A DNA stretch of 39,101 nt from Saprospiraceae bacterium (lineage in GTDB: Bacteria > Bacteroidota > Bacteroidia > Chitinophagales > Saprospiraceae): assembly GCA_029262975.1 (NCBI GenBank), contig JAJCYJ010000801.1:1-39101 (forward strand), given 5' to 3'. The notes under the pieces are model-generated. The model was not told where the DNA came from. It saw only the letters and a program-made list of their open reading frames with translations, and did not search any database. Both the position numbers and the translations under genes were made by a program. Positions 1-9,413 of the stretch are shown here, in pieces (the stretch's first letter is position 1; every line of letters begins with the position of its first letter).

Positions 1-147
1 ATGTTATAACTCAATGTACTGTAGCGATTTACATAGCCCTACCTAAAGTGTTTATTTAATTATTTTTTTCTCAATGGTATAGGTGGTATGGATGGGTGGT
101 GGGTATACATATCAGGCAATGACAGCCACTTACGTATAAACATCATG

Positions 148-435
148 CTACAGGTTGGTCTTGAGTGTGTCTATGTACATTTCTAGTATATTGATTGGTA
201 ATCTTCCATTATTATTTTCTCCCACTGCTGACGATGCCTCATATAAAGCATCAAGACACTTATTGTACTTCTCTTTGAACTTCCCCAACCTGTTAGTCTT
301 TAGCTTAGACTTATTCAGTATGAGCCTGAGTGTAGGGAGTGGTATGTAGTCATTACCATAAGCAACACATACCTTGTTACACGTCTCGTATATCTTATCG
401 AATGACTTTCGTATTATTATGTGCTGCTCACTCAT
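148..435 (-). CDS. hypothetical protein
   Basis: ORF; ATGA overlap with the upstream Fis-like ORF at 432-435 suggests translational coupling. Confidence 0.7.
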   Translation of the reverse strand: MSEQHIIIRKSFDKIYETCNKVCVAYGNDYIPLPTLRLILNKSKLKTNRLGKFKEKYNKCLDALYEASSAVGENNNGRLPINILEMYIDTLKTNL

Positions 436-605
436 AGGTTATGCCTGTATAGCTTATTATATAATGTCCTTTCTGTTATATGTAGCAGGTTAGCCGCCTT
501 GTGTCTCACGCCCTCTGACTCTCTCATCGCTTTCTTTATATACACCTTCTCCATAGCCTTAATGTTAAATAGTCCCTTGTAGTCCTTCTCTGTATACTTC
601 TTCAT
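432..605 (-). CDS. small Fis/HTH_8-like DNA-binding protein (57 aa)
   Basis: Not in the ORF track (<60 aa). Translates to MKKYTEKDYKGLFNIKAMEKVYIKKAMRESEGVRHKAANLLHITERTLYNKLYRHNL; C-terminal half matches the Fis-type HTH pattern (kAAnLLhItErTLYnKLyrhnL). Confidence 0.7.
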   Translation of the reverse strand: MKKYTEKDYKGLFNIKAMEKVYIKKAMRESEGVRHKAANLLHITERTLYNKLYRHNL

Positions 606-622
606 TTATTTCTAATAATAAA

Positions 623-654
623 CCTCCCTAATAAATAGCCCACTACTAAGGAGG
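623..654 (-). terminator. possible terminator/stem-loop after HNH gene
   Basis: Minus strand CCTCCTTAGT-loop-ATTAGGGAGG (10 bp with 2 G-U) followed by TTTATTATT. Confidence 0.4.
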
Positions 655-732
655 CGTCTCTATCAGAAAGGTCTTTATTAATACATTTATTTGAAATCAT
701 TAGTAGTGTATTTAAAGCAAATATAGTAAAGA

Positions 733-1053
733 TTATTTACTCCTACCACTTTTTTTATTATGGCACTTATGGCATAGGCTTCTTAAATTATCAGAACTAA
801 ATTTATTACCTCCCTTGTCTATTGGGATTATATGATCGGTTATCTGTACCGCAGTTACTATTCCTTTATCTAAGCACTCCTCGCAAAGTGGGTGCTTTGT
901 TTTATGTCCTTTTGCTATCTTTCTCCATCTTGTTGAATTGTAAAAGCTCTGATTTGCTGTATTAATTCCTTCAAAAGGCTTTTTTTTACATCTATCGCAA
1001 TCGTCTTTTTTGATTTTTCTGCATATAGAGCATATTTTTTTAGGGATCTTCAA
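733..1053 (-). CDS. HNH endonuclease
   Basis: CxxC pairs plus TDHIIPIDKGGNKFSSDNLRSLCHKCHNKK HNH motif. Confidence 0.9.
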   Translation of the reverse strand: MKIPKKICSICRKIKKDDCDRCKKKPFEGINTANQSFYNSTRWRKIAKGHKTKHPLCEECLDKGIVTAVQITDHIIPIDKGGNKFSSDNLRSLCHKCHNKKSGRSK

Positions 1054-1316
1054 AGCATTAAATTACTTATTTTATCAGCTAAATCAGCGTTGCTAATTGG
1101 TGCTACGGTGTCAACTTTATCAACGTCTGTGTGTATTAAACTTATTATTTCTCCAGTAATTAATACTAACTGTACGCAATCATTTTGGTAAGGGAAATCA
1201 CTAGAAAAAATATGTGCCCTGTTTATATTTCTAATTTCACTTTTGAAATCAGAGGCAAGAGTATTATAAGTTATAATCATCTTGACCGCTGTTTTGGTTA
1301 TCACTATTTTTGCCAT
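1050..1316 (-). CDS. hypothetical phage protein
   Basis: ORF overlapping HNH start by 4 bp, in late operon. Confidence 0.65.
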   Translation of the reverse strand: MAKIVITKTAVKMIITYNTLASDFKSEIRNINRAHIFSSDFPYQNDCVQLVLITGEIISLIHTDVDKVDTVAPISNADLADKISNLML

Positions 1317-1317
1317 A

Positions 1318-2094
1318 TCAATTATCTATTAATAATAATGAAAAAGAAACCTCTACTTCTGCATTGACTGATGTTGAAACAGCCGCTGTCCATAAATCTG
1401 TCTTTTGTAAAAATTTCTGCATTAATCCATCTCTATTTCTACTCATTTGATCTGTTACTCCGTCCATCATAAAAACAATTCTCATAGCATCAAATGGAGT
1501 AGCTACGTCATCTGCATTTTCCCTTTTGAAAAAATATACATCAGCGACCTTAGAAGTATCAACACTCCTTGTAAAATCTATTAAATATCCAGTCTTACCA
1601 TTAGGAATTGTGTATCTCGCTGCCTGTGTCTGGCCGACTGCTAGAGGACTTGTTGATATTAACAACTGATCTGCGCCAGCAGAGGACAATCTTATTTTTA
1701 TGTCCCCTAAATGAGACCCCGATCCTGTGCCAGAATAAGTGCCGCTGGTAACAACATACGCTCTGTGAACTCTGATAAATGATGCTGAAGTGGCTGAAGT
1801 GGCTGAAGTTCCAAGCATCGTTAACGATTCACTTATTTCGTTGAAAGACGCGTCTAAACCCTCAATCATTATTGTTTGAGCACCACTACCTCCTGCTGTA
1901 TCGTTTACATCTGTACTGATAGCTTCCAATGTAGATGCTGATTGTAGCCAAGAGTAATTGACATCTAACATATTTATGTCAACAATTACCGTGTCTACAT
2001 CTTCGTTTCTTCCGAATTTTTGTATTAATTTATGTCCTGAAACATTTCCCCTTGCGACATCTATTAAAAAATCTCTATCTAATACGTTACTCAT
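1318..2094 (-). CDS. hypothetical structural/tail protein
   Basis: Ser/Thr-rich beta-type composition; position after tail tip genes. Confidence 0.6.
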   Translation of the reverse strand: MSNVLDRDFLIDVARGNVSGHKLIQKFGRNEDVDTVIVDINMLDVNYSWLQSASTLEAISTDVNDTAGGSGAQTIMIEGLDASFNEISESLTMLGTSATSATSASFIRVHRAYVVTSGTYSGTGSGSHLGDIKIRLSSAGADQLLISTSPLAVGQTQAARYTIPNGKTGYLIDFTRSVDTSKVADVYFFKRENADDVATPFDAMRIVFMMDGVTDQMSRNRDGLMQKFLQKTDLWTAAVSTSVNAEVEVSFSLLLIDN

Positions 2095-2096
2095 AA

Positions 2097-3293
2097 TTAA
2101 TCTACTATATGTTCAGTTCCTGTGTATATTGTCGTAATTGCATCATAACCACTCAACACATTTAATGTGGTATTGCCATTTATATTTTTTCCATTACCAT
2201 CTAAAATTATCTTATTCTGATCGTTTGTTATTTTTATTATTTCATATCTCTTTGACGTGATAGGTGAAACAGGAAATGTAATAGTAATATCTCCAGATGA
2301 TGTGTCAACAAATATAACACTATCAGTATCAATCAATGTATAATCTGTTGTCTTGGTCTGTCCCGAATCTATAATTCCATTTTTTGATAAGCAATATATT
2401 TTTTTTGCAGCCGTCAGTACCTCACTTGATTGAGAAATTGCGTCATAAAAACATAATTCAGGAGTGTCGTCTATTTTAAATTGCCACTGCCTATCCGTGT
2501 CCCACAAATGACCTACTCTAGCAAATCCCATTCCGCCAGATATATTATCAGAAAGTGGCAGAAACCTGAAGTCAGTTTCTGTACCAACAAACGTAACTAT
2601 GCCGTATTTTGGTGATCCGAATAGATCAGACCCTATAATATCGCCTAATGAAAATTCATTAATCTCTCTTGAATCAGAATTAATTCCATTTTGCTCTGCT
2701 ATTACCGAATCAATTATTGTAGTAGTTATTGAGGTGTCATATAATTTAAATTCATTCAACCTAAATGATGCACTTGATAATGATTCTGGATTATTTCCAA
2801 AATATAATACGCTTTCATCACTAGCTATATTTCCACTTTTCGTGTCATCTGTAGCAACACTCACCCCATCTATGTATAATGTTAGAATATTTGAGGAATA
2901 AACAATATCTATGTCTTCATAGGTTCCTGTGTTTAGTGTGTTTGATACTGTTGCTGTTCCTGTCGCAACGAATAAATTAACAGTGATATTTCCTGATACA
3001 GTAGTTATTTCTAACTGCCCTGACTTAGAGCAGATATTCGTCAATAATCCAGCTGAGTCTAATTGCAATCCTATATGGCAAGCCATAGATGGCTGACTGC
3101 TCAGGATTGTTATGTTACCTGAATTAATCTGATCTGTGCCTAAATTAAAAATAACTTCATTACCCACCCTACTAGATGAAGAATTTGTTAATCCTGATCC
3201 TACGCCGTCATTCCCTCCACCATCCGCATAATCTCTTATAGTAGTTGCACTACCCTCATTAAAATTATATGCTATTTTAGGTAAAATTGCCAT
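2097..3293 (-). CDS. tail protein with LamG/concanavalin-like domain
   Basis: YNFNEGSATTIRDYADGGGNDG...DIDIVYSSNILTLYIDGVSVATDDTKSG LamG-like pattern. Confidence 0.65.
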   Translation of the reverse strand: MAILPKIAYNFNEGSATTIRDYADGGGNDGVGSGLTNSSSSRVGNEVIFNLGTDQINSGNITILSSQPSMACHIGLQLDSAGLLTNICSKSGQLEITTVSGNITVNLFVATGTATVSNTLNTGTYEDIDIVYSSNILTLYIDGVSVATDDTKSGNIASDESVLYFGNNPESLSSASFRLNEFKLYDTSITTTIIDSVIAEQNGINSDSREINEFSLGDIIGSDLFGSPKYGIVTFVGTETDFRFLPLSDNISGGMGFARVGHLWDTDRQWQFKIDDTPELCFYDAISQSSEVLTAAKKIYCLSKNGIIDSGQTKTTDYTLIDTDSVIFVDTSSGDITITFPVSPITSKRYEIIKITNDQNKIILDGNGKNINGNTTLNVLSGYDAITTIYTGTEHIVD

Positions 3294-5485
3294 TAAATAT
3301 ATCCATTTAAGTTGGTTTGATCTACTAATAGTGTTGGTGAAGGTGCAATCATTAAATTTTGAGGAGGAGAAGGAGGTGGGATGACATTTGTAGTCAAATC
3401 TCCTGATTCTTCTTGCAAAACACCTCCTACAATGCTAACATTTGTAGCTATTAAATTTAAAAATGTTTTTAATTCCAGTAAACCTAATGTCCATTCATTA
3501 TTCTCCACACTCCATTCATAATCATTTATATAATATTGCGTAGTAACGTCTGTTGTGTCTTCTATTGTATTAAAGGCGTTAAATTCCCCTATTACTGAAG
3601 CACTTAATTTCCTCTTAAAATCTCCTCTTAAATCTCTTAGCTGAAGAAGTAACAATTGAAGTATTCCTTCAGTCTCAGCGACACCCCTTCTATTCCATGT
3701 GTCAGTTATTAATCCACTAGTTAATCTAAATGAGTTTACAGTAACAGAATTAGTCCCATCCCCGTGTAGAACTTCTATTTCTTCCAAATTTTCATCCTCA
3801 TCTATTTCGGAATATAATATTAATTCGTCAACAGGAGCAACCTCGGAAGGTAGATAAAGTAATTTAAAGCATCTTTGATATAGATGCACAAAATTTACAT
3901 TATAATCTGTAGTTATCGTTTGAACGTAAGTGTTGAAATTCGAGTAAGGGCGATAAATTATTACATCCATATCTACGATTGCAGAGACAGGGGCATTAGG
4001 TAATGTTGTTACAATTTCGTGCACCCCATCGTGATTGATTGTGTATGATCCAGTAACAAAAAAACCTATTTTTTCAAATGTTGCTCTTGAAACAGCAGTT
4101 GTCCAGGAATAACCAGCTACTGGATCTCCCTTTAAATAATACGCCCCCAATTTGACCTGTACTTCATATCTGACAAATAAATTATTATTCAAAAATGCAG
4201 CTACACTGGTTGAAGAAGTGCCGCTAGATTTTAAATTTATTAACCACTTCATATTGAATTTAAAAGAAAATTGCAGGCTGTCAGTAGTCGAGATAATTAT
4301 TCCTGTCTTGCTGTAAGTCATATTAATACCACTATTGAAAGTAGTCGCTGTCTCTTGTGAGGTAGGCTCGAAAGTATACCATATCATACCTAAATGAGAG
4401 TTCATCGCCTGATAAGTAGTGAAATCAGATCCATTTATCGTCCAAAATTCAGGGAATGATTGAGAAGGTAAGGAGGCATTTGGAATGCTCAATATATCCC
4501 AACATCCATTTTTTATTAAATTGCTATTTACAATTTCGAGATTATCTTGATTATATGTCACTTTCACCCTATTGAGAGGTACTTCCATTTCCATATTACT
4601 AGACTGAGCCTGTAACACCAATTCATTTGACAACCCATTTACTCCCGTCACTGTCCTTTTATTGCTTGTAAAGCTACCTGTTGCATCTACTGTAACTGTA
4701 CTTTCCGTCCCAACATTCGCGTTAAACTCTCTAAATAACATCGTTGTGTCTAAATACTCTTGTGGTCTGATTATATACCAAATGCCATCCCATTGATATA
4801 TGTGCGCATTGAATGGCTTTAAAATCTCTTTGATCACTTGATTTGCAAAAAAAGCAGCCTCAATAGTGTCTCCACCTTCCTGTTTTTGCTCTTTATATAC
4901 TTCAGAAGCCACCGTAATTTGATTTAACATTGAATCTGTTGTAGCTGAAAGTATGCTATCTTCATATATATTAACAAATTCTCGAATCTTCAGAGGACTA
5001 GGCAATAAATTTAAAGCTAATCTAAGGACTTCAATTATTGTTTTTTGACCAGTGTGTAATACTCCTGAAGCATCCCATCTAACGTGGTCTAAATGACTCA
5101 GCCCATCTGTAAATTCTAAGGCAGAATCATAAGGAGGTTGGTCATAGGGCTCGGAATAAATTTCGCTTTGATTATATCCTACAAATTTATTCATAGGCGT
5201 CCCATTTGGGTCTTGAATTAATATCACTTTATAATCTCCCCAAGCTGCTGTCCTAAACTCTTTAAACTGTGCTTCAGTAGTATTTTTTATAGAAAAGGAC
5301 ATTGTCGTAGGCTGTACATTTTGCAACAAATCACCTTCTCTACTAACCTTTATAGAATCTTTAGCTAAGGTTAATTCCATTTCGCCACCAACATATCCCT
5401 CTAAATAAATTTCTATTTTATATTGATCTACAGTGTAGTTTTTTATCTGATTAAATGAATGGGTATATTTTAATCCAAACGCCAT
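3293..5485 (-). CDS. tail tip / baseplate protein (Dit/Tal-like position)
   Basis: 730 aa, immediately downstream of tape measure. Confidence 0.6.
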   Translation of the reverse strand: MAFGLKYTHSFNQIKNYTVDQYKIEIYLEGYVGGEMELTLAKDSIKVSREGDLLQNVQPTTMSFSIKNTTEAQFKEFRTAAWGDYKVILIQDPNGTPMNKFVGYNQSEIYSEPYDQPPYDSALEFTDGLSHLDHVRWDASGVLHTGQKTIIEVLRLALNLLPSPLKIREFVNIYEDSILSATTDSMLNQITVASEVYKEQKQEGGDTIEAAFFANQVIKEILKPFNAHIYQWDGIWYIIRPQEYLDTTMLFREFNANVGTESTVTVDATGSFTSNKRTVTGVNGLSNELVLQAQSSNMEMEVPLNRVKVTYNQDNLEIVNSNLIKNGCWDILSIPNASLPSQSFPEFWTINGSDFTTYQAMNSHLGMIWYTFEPTSQETATTFNSGINMTYSKTGIIISTTDSLQFSFKFNMKWLINLKSSGTSSTSVAAFLNNNLFVRYEVQVKLGAYYLKGDPVAGYSWTTAVSRATFEKIGFFVTGSYTINHDGVHEIVTTLPNAPVSAIVDMDVIIYRPYSNFNTYVQTITTDYNVNFVHLYQRCFKLLYLPSEVAPVDELILYSEIDEDENLEEIEVLHGDGTNSVTVNSFRLTSGLITDTWNRRGVAETEGILQLLLLQLRDLRGDFKRKLSASVIGEFNAFNTIEDTTDVTTQYYINDYEWSVENNEWTLGLLELKTFLNLIATNVSIVGGVLQEESGDLTTNVIPPPSPPQNLMIAPSPTLLVDQTNLNGYI

Positions 5486-7671
5486 TACTGAGTGTATCTA
5501 GCTGTTTTACCTTGCCTCCTTAACGTGGCTACTAATTGATTTCCTTCTGCTACCATTTTTATAACTGATGGTAATTGTGCTGCTTGTGGAGCTATAAATT
5601 TCTTTAATTGATCTAAAGGTGCTATCACCTCTGGATTGCTTCTTGTTGTACCTGCACCTTCACCTATTAAGGCATTCACTGGGCCTGTCACCAATCCGCC
5701 TGAAGCGAAGCCAGTCGAGCTAGCCTCAGCCATTTGACCTTTGATAACGCTAGCAATGGCTATTAATGCGATGCCTCCTGCTATCGCCAAACCTGCACCT
5801 AATGGTCCTAATGCCAACGCTGCCCGTAATGCTATCATACCTAACCCTAATTGAATCATCTGCTCTCCGAAAGACCTCAATAAATTGCTAAACCCTCCTA
5901 GTAGTGCGTCACCAAAGGCAGAGACATCACCTGTGCCTAATGCTTCTCCTAATCCTACTAAACCCTCTTGTGCTGCTGATACTAATGAACCAGACAATGC
6001 TGATCCTGCATCTTTCCCAGCTTGAATCATTTGTTCTGAGATTCTAGGATCTTCTCCAATAATTCCTTCATCTATTTCTAATTCTACTTTCACTGGAATT
6101 GCCAACCTTGCTTTCTGACCCTCTTTTTTAATATCCTCAAATATTCCCTTAACCGCGTCACTTATTCCCTTAAATTTTGCTACGTCAATCACATTTAGAA
6201 CATCCTCTAAGCTATTTTTTAGATTCCTAGCCTCTAGTGCTGTCGCTTTCTGGGCAGCAGACAGAGCAATCAATGATTGCTCTGTCTGCTCTGCTTCATC
6301 ATCCACAACAGGCATAACTTCAGCTATACCTAAGAGACTATTCTTAGTGTTTAAAGTAGCAGAACTTATTGAATCTAATCCGTTCTTGAAACCCTGAGAA
6401 CTTAATTGTCCTGCTTCAAATTGTATTTTTAAAGCATTCACTGATCTTGTTGTTCTATCTTGTAATTGAGCTAGATTTTCGGATGCCGATACAGACTTAA
6501 CCAGCCTAGACGTAAACCCATCAACGGAAGTTGCAGCAACTCCAGTTAATTCTGCAAAACGTTGCATAACAGTAAAGTCAGTGTTATTAAATGCTGTAAA
6601 TCTTCCTAGTAAATCTGTGAAACTATCTACTATTGCTTTCATAGACTTACTAATCACCCCATTTCCATCTTCAACGCTTAAAATAAAGCCTTCGTAGGCA
6701 GAACTCGCCTTTGTCATACTTCCTGAAACATTATCGAGCATAGTTTCAGCCATATCTTTTGCTGTGCCGTCCACTTTTCCTAATTCTGTCGCCAATGAAC
6801 CTAATTCGTCCTTTTGTTCTGTTAAAATTAACAACGCCCCCTTTGCCCTATCTCCAACTAATTTTTCCGCAATTCCTAATTTTTCCGCCTTTGATCCAGC
6901 AGCTTTCATTTTTTCCGCTATTTCTTCTAATGAATCTTGAAATGGTTTACCGTCTTTTACTAATTCGCTGAATATTTTCTTTAAATCTGTGCCAGCCTTT
7001 GATCCAGTTATATTCGCATCTGCTAATTTTCCAGCAGCAGCAGTAGCAACCTCTAAACTCACTCCTGTAGCCTTAGCAATTGGAGCAGCATTTTTCATCG
7101 TTTCGCTGAATTTCTCCATATCTAAAGCAGACTTGGAGAAACTAGTAGCCATTATATCTGTTACTTTCTTAGCATCCTTACTTTGTAATCCAAATGCATT
7201 TATAGTAGATCCTGCCACGCTTGCAGCTTCGGACAACTCTGTCCCAGAAGCAGCTGCTAGATTTAACGTAGCCTCAGTCATATTTTGAATCTGAGAAGGA
7301 TCAAATCCTAATTTTGCAAATTCCTTGCTTAATCCTAGAACTTCTGTAGCTGTAAATGCTGTGCTAGCACCCAATTCTTTTGCCTGAGTGGTGAGTAATC
7401 TCATTGCCCCAGCAGTACCTTTATCTCCTAATACCGCTTCTAAATCACTTCCTGCCTTTTGAAACCTATTGATTATCCCTACAGCATCTACGATGGCTGC
7501 ACCAAGTGCAGCAGCAGCAGCGACACCAATAGTAAGAGGATTAAACATACCTTTTAATCCTGAAACTCCTTTTTGGAATCCAGAAAGCTGACCTTTCGCA
7601 CCTTTAATTCCCCTCTGAAAATTAGCAGTCTTCAGACCTAAGCTCACCCATATAGAACCACTACTCGCCAT
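5485..7671 (-). CDS. tape measure protein
   Basis: Ala/Lys-rich, TP901-type TMP motif (STAFTATEVLGLSKEFAKLGFDPSQIQNMTEATLNLAAASGTELSEAASVAGSTINAFGL), hydrophobic segments. Confidence 0.93.
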   Translation of the reverse strand: MASSGSIWVSLGLKTANFQRGIKGAKGQLSGFQKGVSGLKGMFNPLTIGVAAAAALGAAIVDAVGIINRFQKAGSDLEAVLGDKGTAGAMRLLTTQAKELGASTAFTATEVLGLSKEFAKLGFDPSQIQNMTEATLNLAAASGTELSEAASVAGSTINAFGLQSKDAKKVTDIMATSFSKSALDMEKFSETMKNAAPIAKATGVSLEVATAAAGKLADANITGSKAGTDLKKIFSELVKDGKPFQDSLEEIAEKMKAAGSKAEKLGIAEKLVGDRAKGALLILTEQKDELGSLATELGKVDGTAKDMAETMLDNVSGSMTKASSAYEGFILSVEDGNGVISKSMKAIVDSFTDLLGRFTAFNNTDFTVMQRFAELTGVAATSVDGFTSRLVKSVSASENLAQLQDRTTRSVNALKIQFEAGQLSSQGFKNGLDSISSATLNTKNSLLGIAEVMPVVDDEAEQTEQSLIALSAAQKATALEARNLKNSLEDVLNVIDVAKFKGISDAVKGIFEDIKKEGQKARLAIPVKVELEIDEGIIGEDPRISEQMIQAGKDAGSALSGSLVSAAQEGLVGLGEALGTGDVSAFGDALLGGFSNLLRSFGEQMIQLGLGMIALRAALALGPLGAGLAIAGGIALIAIASVIKGQMAEASSTGFASGGLVTGPVNALIGEGAGTTRSNPEVIAPLDQLKKFIAPQAAQLPSVIKMVAEGNQLVATLRRQGKTARYTQ
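6256..6290. repeat. perfect 17-bp-arm palindrome inside tape measure gene
   Basis: AGCAGACAGAGCAATCA-A-TGATTGCTCTGTCTGCT. Confidence 0.9.
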
Positions 7672-8069
7672 TAATTTACATGTTCAAATTTTCCGTTTTT
7701 ATCAGTATACCCCCTTATTTTTCCATTGGAAATAACAGGGTCTTTTCTATCAAAGAAAGCTAAAATCTGCTCTTTTGTTGCCTTTACCTTTGGCTTATCT
7801 CCTGGTAATTTATAAAGCATTTCAGGAGTAATAGTTTTTTTCACTTGAATATTTACTAACATAGAAGTGTTTAATCTATTTACTATCATTTTTTCCAAAT
7901 GTATATTCTCCTCGTATTTTCGTTTTTGCTCAAAACCTTCGTGCATCAATATAATGTCTTTGGGTTGCGAATCCCAAAACTCTTTAGGAGTTAGATTTTT
8001 AATACCGCAAGCAAATCTTTGAATTTCATTCCAATCCCATTTAAATTCGTCACTGTAGTCTGATTCTAC
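7671..8069 (-). CDS. tail assembly chaperone GT extension, translated by -1 frameshift from 8066..8338
   Basis: Open without stops from 8069 in the same frame as track ORF 7671..7949: VESDYSDEFKWDWNEIQRFACGIKNLTPKEFWDSQPKDIILMHEGFEQKRKYEE... Confidence 0.85.
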   Translation of the reverse strand, partial: VESDYSDEFKWDWNEIQRFACGIKNLTPKEFWDSQPKDIILMHEGFEQKRKYEENIHLEKMIVNRLNTSMLVNIQVKKTITPEMLYKLPGDKPKVKATKEQILAFFDRKDPVISNGKIRGYTDKNGKFEHVN

Positions 8070-8338
8070 TTTTTTTTTCCAGTATTAAACGCTTTATTTA
8101 ACGCTACCCCTACTTCTGTAGCAGCAGGGACATACTGATCAATTTGTATATCCCCTGAAAAAACATCCCAAGTAACTTCTTCTTTAACACTATGCCAAAT
8201 AAATTGTGCCATTTTTTTGAATCTCATATCTTTAATATTCGTCATAATATTTGCAATCCCATCCTCAAAATCTTCCTCAATATCCCAAATAATTTGATTT
8301 GATATTTTTGCAGTATATTCTTTATCTCCTATTTTCAT
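8066..8338 (-). CDS. tail assembly chaperone (G-like)
   Basis: Position between tail tube and TMP; ends in A-tract followed by TAG. Confidence 0.85.
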   Translation of the reverse strand: MKIGDKEYTAKISNQIIWDIEEDFEDGIANIMTNIKDMRFKKMAQFIWHSVKEEVTWDVFSGDIQIDQYVPAATEVGVALNKAFNTGKKK

Positions 8339-8342
8339 AATA

Positions 8343-8744
8343 TTAAGTTAATGTAACGTAAGAAAGCACTCCTGTTCCTGTTAAGCTAAAACTAAATGTT
8401 GCAGTCTCTTCAACTCCAGCAGTACCACTCAATGAATCAATATACGCCATTCCCTGATAATATTTTTCTGTACTTGTCTCAGAAGACCATCTAACTGATA
8501 TAGGTGTCCTAGTGTCATAAGCTGAGTCTAATTCATCAAAACCGTACGTTGCAGCAGGATCAATAAAGCCCTCACCAGACATTGTCCAAGACTTTAATCC
8601 TTCTAAGGATTCAGAATTACCACCACTATCCTTGCTTGTTGCATCTCTAGGTGACATTTCTCTACTTACCTCAGCAGATGTTGCTCCTGCTATTTTTACG
8701 CCAGCTACATACATAGCTATATCTGTTGCATTTTTCTTTGCCAT
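8343..8744 (-). CDS. major tail (tube) protein
   Basis: MAKKNATDIAMYVAGVKIAGATSAEVSREMSPRDATSKDSGGNSESLEGLKSWTMSGEG, TP901-1 major tail protein pattern. Confidence 0.85.
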   Translation of the reverse strand: MAKKNATDIAMYVAGVKIAGATSAEVSREMSPRDATSKDSGGNSESLEGLKSWTMSGEGFIDPAATYGFDELDSAYDTRTPISVRWSSETSTEKYYQGMAYIDSLSGTAGVEETATFSFSLTGTGVLSYVTLT

Positions 8745-8749
8745 AATTT

Positions 8750-9010
8750 CTATTTTTTATCTGTTAATTTTTTCGCTTCTTCTATTATAGCTAATTCAGA
8801 TTCAGCTTTTTCTTTTGCTTCTGCTGTTTTTCTAGCCTTAGTTTCTGCCTTTTGTTGCTTTTTAGCTTCTATTTTATATTGAAAAGTGACATCTTTAGCA
8901 ATTCCTGCATCAATAAGTTTTTTGCCTATTTCGTATGTCACTTCTGCTCTGTGATTTACTGGTAGAAGCTTTTGTACCAATATGTGTTCTTTTATCAATT
9001 TTATTACCAT
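8750..9010 (-). CDS. hypothetical protein, KOW/coiled-coil C-terminus
   Basis: Track ORF 8750..9094, but start MVIKLIKEH at 9010 avoids overlap with the upstream gene. Confidence 0.55.
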   Translation of the reverse strand: MVIKLIKEHILVQKLLPVNHRAEVTYEIGKKLIDAGIAKDVTFQYKIEAKKQQKAETKARKTAEAKEKAESELAIIEEAKKLTDKK

Positions 9011-9014
9011 ATCT

Positions 9015-9413
9015 TTAACTTTTGTCGATTCGTGCTTTATAATTCTGTATTTTAATATAGACCCTTTCGTCATCTGAATAATCTCCATCTTCACCTAAAT
9101 AAGTTATGGATTGTATTTTTATTGTTTCTGTTGTCCCAGAATGTCTGTCTAATACATTTCTAACTTTAATGTTTAAATCCTTCAATTTTTGCGGAGTCTT
9201 GGTATACATTTCAACATCAAACTCAACTGTATCTAAATCACTTACTCCATCCTTTGTGTCTGTTGGCTCCAATCCTATTATATCATAAACTATATATGGA
9301 GACGCAACATCTTCAATAGATATAAAGGGCTTAATCTTAGTCCCAACAATAGCAGAGACAGCAGAGTCGTTGCTTAATAAATTATATATTACATCCCCAA
9401 TATCTTTAGCCAT
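9015..9413 (-). CDS. DUF3168-like tail completion/terminator protein
   Basis: LLSNDSAVSAIVGTKIKPFISIEDVASPYIVYDII...FDVEMYT pattern; gene order. Confidence 0.75.
   Translation of the reverse strand: MAKDIGDVIYNLLSNDSAVSAIVGTKIKPFISIEDVASPYIVYDIIGLEPTDTKDGVSDLDTVEFDVEMYTKTPQKLKDLNIKVRNVLDRHSGTTETIKIQSITYLGEDGDYSDDERVYIKIQNYKARIDKS

Noticed and set aside
155-349. Plus-strand ORFs antisense to minus-strand genes (155..349, 1185..1367, 2599..2901, 6759..6971, 6989..7288, 9106..9288, 13305..13532, 14057..14338, 16350..16553, 23536..23946, 37183..37634 and others)
   Set aside because: Entirely antisense to well-supported phage genes, biased composition and no recognisable domains.
7671-7949. Independent 92-aa gene
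   Set aside because: Better explained as the frameshifted extension of the tail chaperone, open back to 8069.
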